Shown: piece after piece, positions 35,599 to 46,879 of the stretch | Layout of the letters: each line of letters starts with the position of its first letter | How positions within the stretch are numbered: position 1 is the first letter of the stretch | Origin: Chrysopilus asiliformis | Taxonomy: Eukaryota; Arthropoda; Insecta; Diptera; Rhagionidae | Assembly (NCBI GenBank): GCA_964034945.1 | Contig: OZ035964.1 | Span: 6,015,895 to 6,079,894, forward strand | DNA length: 64,000 nucleotides | Direction of reading: 5' to 3' | Made by a program: the position numbers and the translations under genes | Notes under the pieces: model-generated | Told to the model about the DNA's origin: nothing | What the model saw: only the letters and a program-made list of their open reading frames with translations | Databases searched by the model: none

Positions 35599-35659
35599 AA
35601 TAAAACAGCAACAAACAAATCATTATCAGTTCTACATTATACACTTATATGTCTGTTTA

Positions 35660-35665
35660 AATAAA
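35660..35665 (+). promoter_or_regulatory. First polyadenylation signal candidate of Hrb27C
   Basis: AATAAA lies about 60 bp after the stop. Many further AATAAA-like words follow in AT-rich sequence up to about 36060, so a longer 3' UTR is possible. Confidence 0.4.
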
Positions 35666-36494
35666 AAAAACATTAGAGTTAAATTAACACCAACAAAAAC
35701 ATCAGAAGAGGTAATTTACGTTTTTAGTTAACTATAGGGTTTAGAATTGTTTTATGTTGATTAAAGGTAAAATGAATGAAAAAAAGCATAGAAAAAATGA
35801 ATTAAAACGACTAATTAAATATGTATTTGTGAACAATAGTTTTAAAATATGTAACTACAAAAATTTCTTTTAGACAAGTTATTACTAAAATATCGTTTAT
35901 ATCGCATATAAATTTGAGATAAGATCCAGGCTCTCCATGGAATTTTATTAAATTATCATATATCTATATTCATACGAGTATACTTTTTTTTCTTAATGTA
36001 CAAATCTTTGCCTTCAAAATTATTTCTAGACTTCTAATATTTTTTTTTTGTTATTTTAAGTTCGTGAAAAATTGCATGAACTGTTTTTTCGTACTGTGTC
36101 AATTGTGAATTCGACAACAACAAGTCTAATTTGTTTTGAGGTTCTTGGGATCTCTCCATAAAATATCGTCTGCTGAGAATTTAACAAAAATGTCCTCTGG
36201 GGGTTTCTCATATTACTGAATCCGATTCTGAAGTTAAAAAGTCCATAAAAATATCTCGGCGGCATCAAGGATATATATTCGAAGATTAAACAGTATAAAT
36301 AAGCGTGGCGAGAGACAGACGTCAATTTTTGATTTTTAGTCATCCTATAAACGATGGAATAAAAAAAATTGAAAAGGCTTTTATTTCAAAAAATGCACTA
36401 AAAAGGAAAAAAATAATTTTCTGGTAGCGTTTATCAGAAATAAAAGCGAGATAAAATAAATATTTATCTCGCTTTTATTTCGGATACACAGTAA

Positions 36495-37024
36495 AGGCCC
36501 AACCAAAGTCTTTCCGATCCGTTCCGTTTTGGTAAGCTGTCAAAGCTGAACACACAACCAACAACGTTGCTACCGATAGTCTGCGAAACGGAACGGAACG
36601 TAACGGAAGAGTTCGCAAAAATGCATCCCAAACGGATTGCATAACCTCAAACCTTAAACTTGACACGAGCACATAACCTATAACAGTGATCCCTTCAACT
36701 GCGCGGTTTTTAACTGCGCGGTTTCGCAACTGCGCGGTTAACTTTTTAATACAAAAATTTCGAACTGCGCGGTTTTTTTTATAATTTTCGTTCAAAAAAC
36801 GCGGTTGCGCGGTTTCGCAACTGCGCGGTAAGTTTTCAATACCAAAATTTCGAACTGCGCGGTAAAAATTTCGCAGCTATGCGGTTTTTTTTATAGTTTT
36901 CATTCAAAAAAACAAGTTTCTAATCTCAAAAGTTCATACAAAGTAGGGTTCATAGGCAGGTCTCCGTTCGATACGTTTTTACGGAAACGAAACGGAACGG
37001 ATCGGAAGGACTTTGGGTGCACCT
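36495..37024. mobile_element. Harbinger-type MITE split by a Tigger-like element
   Basis: The left end includes CCAAAGTCTTTCCGATCCGT and the right end its near-perfect inverse; the outermost bases are AGG and CCT. TAA flanks both sides (36492-36494, 37025-37027). The interior from about 36684 to 36950 matches the pogo/Tigger-like element at 48624-48856. Confidence 0.65.
36684..36950. mobile_element. pogo/Tigger-like MITE, copy 1
   Basis: The left end is CAGTGATCCCTTCAACTGCG. The interior repeats AACTGCGCGGTT and TTTCGCAACTGCGCGG several times, the style of Tigger-type ends. The right TIR is not recognisable; 'acaaagtagggttca' near the end is shared with the copy at 48624. Confidence 0.55.
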
Positions 37025-37245
37025 TAATTGTTTTTTTCCTCTTTAGTGCATTTTTTTTAGAAAAAAGTTTCTTAAATTTTTCTTAAATGCTCGAAATTGG
37101 CAAACTAAACTCATATAAGCCAACGTTTTAAATTAAAAAAAAAGTAATGAAAAAAGAATATAAAACTCTTTTCGTTCATTTCACAAGATGCAACATATAG
37201 TCATCGTCTATTGTATATTTAGTTTTTAAATGTCGTATGTAACGA

Positions 37246-37492
37246 TTAACCCTCCGTCTACCATTGGGGTCAATTTGACCCCACAGCGATAAAATTTTTC
37301 TCGACATTGACATTGTTTCTTTAAAAATTCTTCATTGTATTTTGCTGGAATCTATTGACATTATTGAAGTTTTTTCTAAGCGTACTCAGACATTTTCAAT
37401 AACAACTAAAGGAAAATGGCTTATTACCGATTGGGGCTAATTGACCCCAACGGTAGTTCTAGCAGGTTTTTTTTCGGTAGACGGAGTGTTAA
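37246..37492. mobile_element. TTAA-flanked MITE
   Basis: The left end is TTAACCCTCCGTCTACC and the right end GGTAGACGGAGTGTTAA. Inner repeats of GGGGTCAA and TTGACCCC form a second palindromic layer. It is 247 bp and non-coding, with a piggyBac-like border type. It abuts a partial copy of the foldback seen at 26978. Confidence 0.75.
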
Positions 37493-37992
37493 GGCAAGGT
37501 GAGGAAGTGGAACTGAGTCCCATTTCCTCACCTTGCCCTAATGTTGCCAGTTTTTGTCAGAATTAGGCGGAGTTAACCAATCATCACACGGTTTATAGGG
37601 CAGAACGGGAAGTTAGAAGGGCGAGAAGGTCCGAGAAGTCCATAGTCGCCTTAAGTCGAAATTTCGGTTTCCTCTTGGAATTTCGGCTCATTATTTCTAA
37701 AAAATCCGTAAAAGCCACACAAAAAGAAGAAGGGTTTCCTTATTGGTTTTTATTCGAAAATATTTCGAGCGATTGGTTTCGATCTAGAAAAAATATGACA
37801 ATGGTGAGGAGGTGTGAATTCAGGAGGACAAAAAAAATATCAAAATAAATAACAGCAAAAGTGCTTCATGGTGACTAATTTGGCCACTAATTTGGGAAGC
37901 CACAAAGTGTACTAAAACTAGGGGCAGGGGGGCAAAAATTGACATATTTTATGGTTTTAAAGGCCCTGTTATGGAGTTGCTTGAACACTTAA

Positions 37993-38215
37993 GCCTCAAC
38001 CACAATTACGCATTCGTGCGTGCGGCGTCCACGCGGTGAAGGTAAAAACTACGCATTTATATGAGTAAATGTATAATTGCGCGTTGCTCAGACGCGTTGC
38101 CGCGTCCCTGCTGCGTAGAGTAGGCTCAGTCTCTACTTTTAGACGCGGTGACAACTACTAGATGCCAAAACAAAATCATACCGCATGCACGGACGCATGT
38201 TTCTGGTTCTACCTT
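37993..38215. mobile_element. Harbinger-type MITE B, copy 1
   Basis: Imperfect TIRs (GCCTCAACCACAATTACGCA; right end read inward AAGGTAGAACCAGAAACATG) flanked by TAA. A second copy with over 90 per cent visible identity lies at 46656-46878. The left flank ('ggagttgcttgaacact') and right flank (TAATCGAAA) are the same as those of the next element. Confidence 0.65.
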
Positions 38216-38297
38216 TAATCGAAATACCGAAAAACGGTTAAACGGGTTTTTATGGTTTTAATTAAAGGCCCTGTTGTGGAGTTGCTTGAACACTTAA

Positions 38298-38664
38298 GCT
38301 AGAACCTGAATCGTACGTCGATGCGTCCGTCATGCGTGCGTCCGGTTGACAGTTCGATGCGGTGACAGTTGGGTACGGCAACGAATCTGGAGTTAATTCA
38401 TTGTATTGCACTTCTTCTATTAGTTTATCGTCGAAACAATTACTTTCAATTTGTTCCATACTGAAATTGCTTAAATTGTAAACAAACTTTTTTGCGAAAT
38501 TACATTTCCGTGCATTGCCGCATGTAAAAGTAGAAAATCGACCTACTCTATGCCGTTGCCGCATCGAAAAACGTGTTATTGGGGGAGTACTCATAGCAGC
38601 CCGTTGATTTTACTCGAACTGTCAACGTGACGGACGCATCGACGTACGATTCAGGTTCTACCTT
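38298..38664 (-). mobile_element. Harbinger-type MITE with MADF-like remnant, copy 2
   Basis: Inverted relative to the copy at 28808-29190, with the same ends (TAGAACCTGAATCGTACGTC) and TAA flanks. The minus strand reads MEQIESNCFDDKLIEEVQYN followed by low-complexity sequence, and is open for 110 codons. The reading frame is longer than in copy 1, but past the MADF-like start it is not domain-like. Confidence 0.65.
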
Positions 38665-38689
38665 TAATCGAAAGACCGTTAATTGAGGT

Positions 38690-40320
38690 TGTTTCAGTCT
38701 TAATTTTTTTGTTTCTAAATTTCTTAATTCCGATTTTTTCTTTTTGTATAAAAAAGATACTCGTTATAAAAATGTTTCAAAATTTCACAAACGAAATAAA
38801 ATTTTAAAAAATGACATGAAAACTGTTAATGATAACGCGATTAAGTCTATAAATAAGTGGCAAAAGAACTGTAGATAAATGAGTAGTTTTATCAGACAAA
38901 GACTTTTACTGTATTAAACACACAAATAATTTTAATAAAAATTAATAATTACCACAAATTTCAGAGTTAATTTAATAGAATCAAAAATAAAAATTAAATA
39001 AAAAAACATAATATTCATTCGAAAATGGATTAAAAACCCATTCTTTCCTATATTATCGATTAAAATCGAATCGCATTTGAGAATTTAAATGAAATATGAA
39101 CTAATTTTTAATTAATATTTCTTTTAATTTAGCAGTAATCTTTATTGATAATGATAGCATTTATAGACACAATAAAAAAAAATAAATGTTATGAGATGAC
39201 TTTAAAAAAAAATAATTAAATAAAAAAAAAGTAAAAAAAAATTGAAACCAAATTCAAAAGACTTTCAAAAATGTATAAAACAATATAGAATTTAAATAAA
39301 ATGCGCTCAAAAGATGAAACTTTTTATATAAATTTAATATACCTTATACAAAATTTAATGAATAATGAAGTAATTTTAAATAATTTTATCGTAAATTTTT
39401 TTAAATCGGGTAAATTTATGTAGGAGAAGATTTAGATATATTCTTTATTTGTTGAAAATAGCATTTCATTTTATTATAATCGTACATAATAGCACATCGT
39501 ACATCATATGAAAGTAAAAATTTCTACTTTTGGGGGGCAATCCATAAAATACGTTACCAAAACCATTCGACCGATTGGTTAATATCCCGAAAAACCATGT
39601 CGAAGACCAGAGAAGTGGGATTCACAGATGGCTATGGCGTATTTTATGGACGGACATTTCTTTTTTTTAATTTTTTTTTGGTACAAAATAGTATTCAAAT
39701 TGAAACATTTATTGAAACAAACATTTTTTTAAAAATATTTTTAAGTACCAGAAACAAATTTTTGATATAAACTGAAGTTCAAGAAGAAGAAAAAAAAAAT
39801 GATGGAGATTTATTGAAACACATAAATGGGGATTTATATAACTCTTGTAAAAATGAATTTAAAAGTAACATTAATTAAAGATCAACTTAAAAAAACAATG
39901 GTGTATATGACAAAAAGAAACAAATTAACTTTTATAGAATTAAAAACGATGACAAAAATAAAATCAACATGAAGATATTAAGATAACTAAAGCAAAAAAA
40001 AAATATAGATATATATCGATGAGACTGATTTAACGATAAATTAAAGAATTAATAAAAACATAGCAAGAACGATTTAATAATATTAATTACATTAGAGGAA
40101 GAAAAAAAATATTGTTCGGTTATATACTATATTTAAGATAGTTCTGTTTTTTATCCAATTAAATTCTGTCACGTATTCTTGTTTTTTTTTTTGTACATTT
40201 TTTAAATTTGAGTGTGTATGCAGAAATTTTTTTTGATTTAAGAACTTTTTCAGTTTTGTAAACATACAACAATAAACAATGAATTTTTTTTTACAAACGA
40301 GGTAAATTTTTATTTTCTAT
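38690..40320. other. AT-rich island
   Basis: Very A/T-rich with AATAAAA and ACAAC words, plus-strand A-rich, and no coding frame. A short inverted repeat (CCATAAAATACG with CGTATTTTATGG, about 39540-39650) may be a small MITE. It is similar in texture to the islands at 44390, 47230, 52550 and 56590. Confidence 0.5.
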
Positions 40321-40805
40321 AGCCGCGTATCCAGTAGCGTAGCAATGGGAATTGGCGCGGAGGGGGGTTAAGCGAGACTTCGTAATTCAAGGGTGAAATC
40401 GTGTAAGGTGGCAAGTTGTTACTTAAAATAATCACTTTTAAAAGCGCCATCGCGTAAATGATCATTTTCAGTTCAACCGAACATTTTTGGATGCCCTTTT
40501 TAATGTTAAGGCAGACATAAATTCACAGCCGTATGCATAATTTAAAATCGACATACTTGTATTGAAATGGAACATTTTCAGGCATATGCATAGTTTGTCT
40601 TAAAGGGAAATTGTAAAAAAATATTGTTTAGATGGTTGTGTTTAATTTTTGTTGCTATAAAAACTATTTGAATTTGAAAATCGACTTAGTCGCTACATTT
40701 TGTTGTTAATGTGTTTCTGCCTTTGTCAGTGAAGTCGAAAAAGCTACAAAGCAAAAACTGTGTATTGGATCACTTGCAAATCTGTATCTACCTTTTTAGT
40801 TTCTT

Positions 40806-41040
40806 ATGTCAGTCTATCTGTCAGTCTGTCTGTCAATCTATCTGTCAGTCTGTCTGTCAATCTATCTGTCAGTCTGTCTGTCAATCTATCTGTCAATCTA
40901 TCTGTCAGTCTATCTGTCAGTCTGTCTGTCAGTCTATCTGTCAGTCTATCTGTCAGTCTGTCCGTCCTTGAACACCATAACTTTTGAACGGATTGAGCTA
41001 GAGATTTGAAATTTTGCACAGTTGCGTTTCCAGTAAATAA
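40806..41040 (+). repeat. (GTCAATCTATCTGTCA)-type microsatellite and GTCY-element right block
   Basis: About 165 bp of GTCA/GTCT/ATCT tetranucleotides, followed by 'acggattgagctagaga' and 'ttgaaattttgcaca', the right-block phrases of the mini-me/DINE-like copies. The long open frames are artefacts. Confidence 0.7.
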
Positions 41041-41047
41041 CAAGTAA

Positions 41048-43070
41048 AAATTCCATTTTTCGTGAGACACCTCCGTCCCCCTGCACCGCCTAAACCATTG
41101 GTGATATCGAAAAACGGACAACGGATTCTTAATCAGAGGCCCGAAAACCACTCCTATGCCAAATTTCAGCAAAATCGAAGACGTGTCAAAAATTTGAAAA
41201 AATCGCAAGGGGGACCCCTTCACTTTTTTTAAGGACGAAAAATTCAAGTCCTCCGATCGGGCTGAAATTCAGAATTTAAAGGTTATCGGGGACGGAGAAT
41301 CGATATCCGGTGTCCTTTTTGAGGGGGGCGGTACGGTTTGGGCGGTACAAGGACGAGGTCCTTCAAAAGTCCTTTTTTCCCCAAAAAGGACACCGGATAT
41401 CGATTCCTCGTCCCCGAAAACTCTAAGATTCCGAATTTTATGAAAATCGTTTCAGCCGTTTCCGAGATAAAAGGATTCAATTTTAAAGGATTTGACATTT
41501 GAATAATCCTTTGTCACACTCGTAATTTTTGGCCTATCGACTTGCGGAAAACGGTTTTTGATAGATAAAAGGATCCTAAAGAATGTGTGATTTTTGTTTT
41601 TCCTGGAACTGTATAACTTTCTTCAAAAAAAATTTTTTTCTCAAGACTTGAAATTTTCTTGAGATTTTTTTAAAAAATTTCAAAAATTTACAAAATGAAA
41701 TTTTGACAAAAAAATTACTACAAAATGTTGGGAAATGATCACAAAATACAAAATTCCAAATAATGTTGCCATTTCTACCAGCATAAATACATAAAATCAT
41801 TTATTCAATTCTGGTTTTTCGATTGATTTGAAAATGGTGTCGGTAAAGAAAAGGCACCGGAAGTAAATTATTCCTCCCCTCCCCCACCTCTTTCCCTCGA
41901 CTCGTCTCCTGCTCCTTCTGCTTATGGTCTGCCTAACCCTGTAAGGATTCGATTTAAAAGGAAAAGGGGGATCCTAAATCGGTGTCCTTTTTGTGAAAAT
42001 TCAATTTTTCGTGGGACACCTCCGCCCCCTTCATCGCCCCAAATATCGGTGATATCGGAAAACGGACAACGGATTCTTAATCAGAGGCCATAAAAACCTC
42101 CCTATACCAAATTTCAGCAAAATCGGAGACGTTTCAAAAAATTGAAAAAATCGCAAGGGGGACCCCTTCACTTTTTTTAAGGACGAAAAATGCAAGTCCT
42201 CCGATCGGGCTGAAATTCAGAACTTAGATGTTATCGGGGACGGAGAATCGATATCCGGTGTCCTTTTTGAGGGGGGTGGTACGGTTTGGGCGGTACAAGG
42301 ACGAGGTCCTTGAAAAATCCTTTTTTTCCCAAAAAGGACACCGGATATCGATTCCTCGTCCCCGAAAACTCTAATATTCCGAATTTTATGAAAATCGTTT
42401 CAGCCGTTTCCGAGAAAAAAGGATTCAATTTTTAAGGATCCGACAGTTGGAAAACCGTCTGTCTCTCGCGTAATTTTTGGCCTATCGACTTGCGGAAAAT
42501 TGTTTTTGATAGATAAAAAGATGCTAAAGAATGTGTGTTTTTTAGTTTTCCAGAACCAGTGGAACTTTTTTCAAAAAAAAACTTTTTCTCAAGACCACAT
42601 TTTCTTAAGATTTTTTTTTCAAAAATTTCAAAATTTTACAAAATAAAATTTTGAAAAAAAATTTACTACAAAATGTTGAGAAATGATCACAAGATATGAA
42701 ATTCCAATTAATTTTTCCATTTTCTACCAGCATAAATACGTAAAATTATTTATTCAATTCTGAGTTTTCCATTGGAATCTGTAGAATAAGGCATCGGAAG
42801 TCAATCTTTCCTCCCCCCATTCCCCTTCACTCATCTTCTGCTCCTACTGCTGATGTTCCGACTAATAGCCGTATCACTCTAACGATTACTTTTGCGATTG
42901 GGGCTACGATTGGCTTTTTCGACCAATTAGACTCAAATCTAAACTGGCAATCGTAGCCAGCTGTGCTCTCATTCGTCGAAAAGGACAATCGTAGCCTCAA
43001 TCACAAAAGTAATCGTTAATGTGATACGGTTATAATACTGTAAGCGTAAGGATTCGATTCAAAAATAAAT
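41048..43070 (+). repeat. Direct tandem duplication of a 0.95-kb unit
   Basis: The unit starting 'tttttcgtgagacacctccg' at about 41055 recurs about 948 bp on at 42004, with the same order of landmarks: CAAGGGGGACCCCTTCAC, CGATATCCGGTGTCC and 'aggattcgatt'. Each unit contains an inner inverted repeat around CACCGGATATCGATTC. The second unit is interrupted near its end by the foldback at 42872-43034. No protein is encoded. Confidence 0.8.
42872..43034. mobile_element. Foldback inserted in the second 0.95-kb unit
   Basis: CCGTATCACTCTAACGATTA pairs with TAATCGTTAATGTGATACGG, and the inner arms carry GGCTACGATTG and CAATCGTAGCC. The first unit lacks it, so it is later than the duplication. Confidence 0.75.
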
Positions 43071-43260
43071 GTGCTGAGAATAAGATTCTACATAACTTAT
43101 TCCTACATCTGACAAATATCTTCCAATTAAGTCAGAAATCACAAAAAAAAATTGTTTTCCCCTTCTAGAAAATAATCATGTCTGACGGAGTTAATTTGAT
43201 TAGCTAAATCCTGAAACCTGCCTTACACGGTCAATATTTTTGTCTTCAATATTGCCCTAA

Positions 43261-43627
43261 ATGTGCCGCTCCACATGAGAGTAAATACGCGAGTAACTCT
43301 CAAAAACTCTCGAGAGTTACTCGCAGGAGGTTGTCCATTTGAGAGTTAATTTCGGTGATTTTTCTATCGCTACTAGCGAAATCGAGCTTCTAGCGTTCTC
43401 GAGAGCTACTAGCGAAATTCAAATGCCGTTTATATCTGGCGAGCAACTCCCCGAGAGTTCAGTGGGTGTGTGTCGACTAGATAGTAGAATCACTTTTGAC
43501 AGCTGGCAGAAACTAGCTCTTGAGTTTTTGCGAGTTTCTGCGAGCGACTCTCAGAGACGTGTCCATTTGCGAGTAGCTGCTATTGAGAGGTTCTCGCCGG
43601 CATTTACTCTCATGTGGAGCGGCACCT
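43261..43627. mobile_element. Harbinger-type MITE C, short copy
   Basis: TIRs GTGCCGCTCCACATGAGAGT are perfect and flanked by TAA (43258-43260, 43628-43630). The interior is rich in CTCGCGAG/CTCTCGAGAG words. It is a 367-bp deletion derivative of the element at 57631-58514. The 124-codon open frame across it is not gene-like. Confidence 0.8.
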
Positions 43628-45015
43628 TAAAGATAGTGTATCGTAGAAAAAAAAACGGTACTAGGGAGAAAAAACAGCGATGTGTTTTATGGATTATAGA
43701 TTTTCAATTTTAAAATTTTCTAAAAATATCTTATATCGGTCAGACTGACAAATGCACGGACATCCTCAGAATTTTTCCTGAAACGGATTTCGTACTGATC
43801 AGAAAGTTTTTATCCGCCCTCGTTCTGGTGTCGGTCAACGCCATGAGTCCAAAACTTTCCTAATGTAGCTATGCAGAAGAAAAGAAAATTGCGACTGAAT
43901 TGTGAATTGATTTAACTGAAAAATCATTGCTAAAATTTCGGTTGATTGATTCGGAAAACTGTGAAAAAACGAAACGCGTAGGGGTCACGTAAGTAGGCTG
44001 TTGGAAGCGCGGGGAAGGGTAGATGCGGATCTATGTCGCTTAACTTGAATACAATTCAACCGATTGATTTTGATGGAGAAAAATCTTTACATGGGTGATC
44101 AAAAATGGATAAAATTCGGCAGAGAGTGTAAGGGGGATGGTGGTCTGGAAAGGTAAATATTGTGAGAGAATAATATAACGGTTCCCGAAAATAAAAGTAT
44201 TGAAAGAATCACCAAAAAAAAAATATCGCATCTTCGCTGGAATTTTTTTTCGGGGAGGGAAATTTGAATATTTGCCATCAGCGTGCGCTATTAACCTTTG
44301 CTACGCCACTGCACGTATCACAAAAAGAACTGCAAATTGTGAATTCATACTTCAAAAAATATTGCATTCAGTGATAAATTTATAAGTGTATGAAATCATA
44401 TAAAAAAAATGTTTTAAAATAAGGGTAATGGTAAAAAAGATTCCAATTTACCAACCATTTTTGTTGTGATTCGTTGAAAAAAAAAATCTAATGATTTCTC
44501 ATCAAATTTTAATCTTACGTAGAATATATAAGTATTACAATTTAGTAAAGAAAAACTCAGGTAAATCATATTTCTAAAAAATCACTACAATTAATAAAAT
44601 ATGCTAAACACAAAAGACGGCAAAATAAAATTAAAAAAAAAATACCAAATTTAAATTATGTATAGTAACTGGAATAATTATACTTACGTAAATATTTTAC
44701 TACATACAATCGTTGTGCGTATTTTTACTAATCAAACAGTTTAGTAAATAATAGAAAAATAGCAAAAAAATGCTCTCTAAAAATCAGAAACTCATTTAAA
44801 AAAAAAGCTATTGTTTAAGAAAGACGCTGCCACAATACATTCCAAGTAGTAATACCAGAGTTCGTCAAGTGGACTACACACCTTCAAATTTTACCAATTC
44901 CTCGAGTTCGTGGTCGCTGCAAACCGCCATTGTATGCTAAAGGGATGGGTTTGTCCACAAAATGCGTCATGCAATCATAAGGGAGGGGGGCTTGATTTCT
45001 TTAAAAGAGTGGGGG
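43628..45015. other. Intergenic, with AT-rich island at about 44390-44840
   Basis: No conserved coding frame. The A-rich island resembles untranslated dipteran sequence. No repeat boundary could be defined. Confidence 0.45.
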
Positions 45016-45306
45016 GAGGAGTCAGTGGTGTAGCTAGGGATCGGCTCCCCTCTCCCGCCAAAATCTCATTGGGGGCCCCCTATTTGGGAAAGTGATTTTG
45101 ATCTGAATGGTGATTGCAATTTAATGTCATGACTCGTTTTCTACAAATAAATGTATACCAGTTATCCTCGTTAAAATACGCCGCAGGGGATTTTTTTTTC
45201 TTATTTTAGAAAATACGCATTTAGTTACAGATTTTATCATCATATTTGGCACTGAGATTGAAATCAAGCACAAATAAGTGATTCGGAACAAACAATCAGT
45301 ACGGTG

Positions 45307-45343
<37 letters not shown>

Positions 45344-46130
45344 GTGGGAAAAGGAAAGCTTAAATGCCTCGAATGTAAAACAGAAGTAATCAACGAGGTA
45401 AAGCGGCGCTTGCGATAAAAATTTTGCCTTACGCTCCCATTGATCATTGATAAAACAAAAATTGCGCCGCAGACAACATTTTTCGAAAACTTGGTAATTA
45501 TTTGCGCCGCAAGTAATTTTTTTTTTCAAGAAAAAAAGACTGGAAGCAGATTTTTTTTATTGCGTACTCGCATATTACTAACACTAGTTTATCATTTTTT
45601 GTTGTTTTGGGTTTTTTTCATCCTCTGAGGCCCCCTTACCTACCCGGGGACACCCTTTCGGTCGAAGGCTCCATTCCATGTATTGCTCGCCTATGCCCCC
45701 TCTAGTTATGCTACAAGTGGCAGAATATTGGGCAACGTAGAAATGCTACGTTTTAGGCTTCAAATTTGGATTGTGGAAAAGACTAACACCAAATAAATCC
45801 TTAGTATCGTTTTTTGAACGACACGAAGATTTTTCTGGTCCTAGTCTTTTCCACAATCAAAATTCGATGCTAAAATACGCAGAATTAATGCCATTTTGGG
45901 TATTTGGCATTAATTCTGGGTATTTTAGCTTCGAATTTTCGTTCGTAAAAAAGTTAGATTAAGCATTTCTTAAACTTGTGAAGAGCCAAGGCATATATAG
46001 ATCGTTCGTTTATTTCTAAAAATCCTAACGTCATCTACGAAGTGGGTGGAGTTTGTTAATTTATTGAAAATGTTTAGCATTATGTAATTTCAAACAAAAA
46101 ATCGCGAAAAAATCGAATTTATTCCAACCT
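45016..46130. other. Repeat debris with a 33-G run and hairpins
   Basis: A hAT-like end CAGTGGTGTAGCTAGGGATC starts at 45023, with a weak partner near 45690-45712. A homopolymer of 33 G occupies 45310-45342. Two inverted repeats follow: 'ggattgtggaaaagacta' with its complement (about 45765-45860) and a tight hairpin at about 45869-45938 around GAATTAATGCCA. No genes. Confidence 0.5.
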
Positions 46131-46139
46131 AACCTAATT

Positions 46140-46336
46140 TATCCTTGACCGTAATTTTCCAGAGGTGGGGGAAGCAAGGGGAGGGGGTACAGTGATCTCG
46201 AAACTTGGCTCTTCCTCTATGTTACCCTTTCGCTGGGAAACTACCGAGCCGATTGGCCTGAAGTTTAGCTCCAACATAGACCATAAAAAAAAAATTCGAA
46301 AAAACTTGACCCGGCAACGATGGGTATGCAAGCTAG
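46140..46336 (+). mobile_element. Helitron 3' fragment
   Basis: Ends with ACCCGGCAACGATGGGTATG CAAGCTAG followed by T: the same hairpin and CTAG terminus as the Helitron at 6540. The upstream part ('ctcttcctctatgttaccc') matches 50888-50910. The 5' end is missing. Confidence 0.75.
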
Positions 46337-46516
46337 TTAAAACTATATTTAAATTCCTCTTAGATTTAATAGGGTTGAGTTACTCCAAGGGTTGAGTTAC
46401 TCCAATTGTTAAAAATTACAACTTTTTGAAACTGTTGCGGTAAATACTATCAAATTCGAAAATTTTGAAGGGTGTACCTAATCAGTTTATTGTCTTTTTA
46501 ACACTATTCAACATAA

Positions 46517-46622
46517 GAATGTGTTATCGCTTGAACCTTGAACCTATTTGTAGGCAAGGCCACATTTGGCGTTGGGAAACGCCAAAGGTGGACTTGCCTA
46601 CAAATAGGTTCACGCGATAACA
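46517..46622. repeat. Foldback, 106 bp
   Basis: TGTTATCGC, then AACCTATTTGTAGGCAAG and GGCGTT, on the left pair with the right arm around a GGG loop. The stem is nearly perfect. Confidence 0.75.
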
Positions 46623-46655
46623 TAAAAGCTCGTGTCTAACAATGCGCTAGATCAA

Positions 46656-46878
46656 GCCTCAATCACAATTACGCGTTCGTGCGTGCGGCACCCACGCGGT
46701 GAAGGTAAAAACTACGCATTTATATGAGTAAATGTATAATTGCGCGTTGCTCAGACGCGTTGCCGCGTCCCTGCTGCGTAGAGTAGGCTCAGTCTCTACT
46801 TTTAGACGCGGTGACAACTACTAGATGCCAGAACAAAATCATGCCGCACGCACGGACGTATGTTTCTGGTTCTACCTT
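46656..46878. mobile_element. Harbinger-type MITE B, copy 2
   Basis: Closely matches 37993-38215 over its whole length, including 'gcgttgccgcgtccctgctg'. The TAA duplication is not preserved on the left. Confidence 0.7.
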
Positions 46879-46879
46879 T

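Noticed and set aside
43339..43713. 124-codon plus-strand ORF
   Set aside because: It covers a TIR-bounded MITE with palindromic CTCGCGAG repeats and runs out past the element; not a gene.
45310..45342. Deliberate regulatory G-quadruplex
   Set aside because: A pure 33-G homopolymer without a gene nearby; expansion or assembly artefact is the simpler reading.
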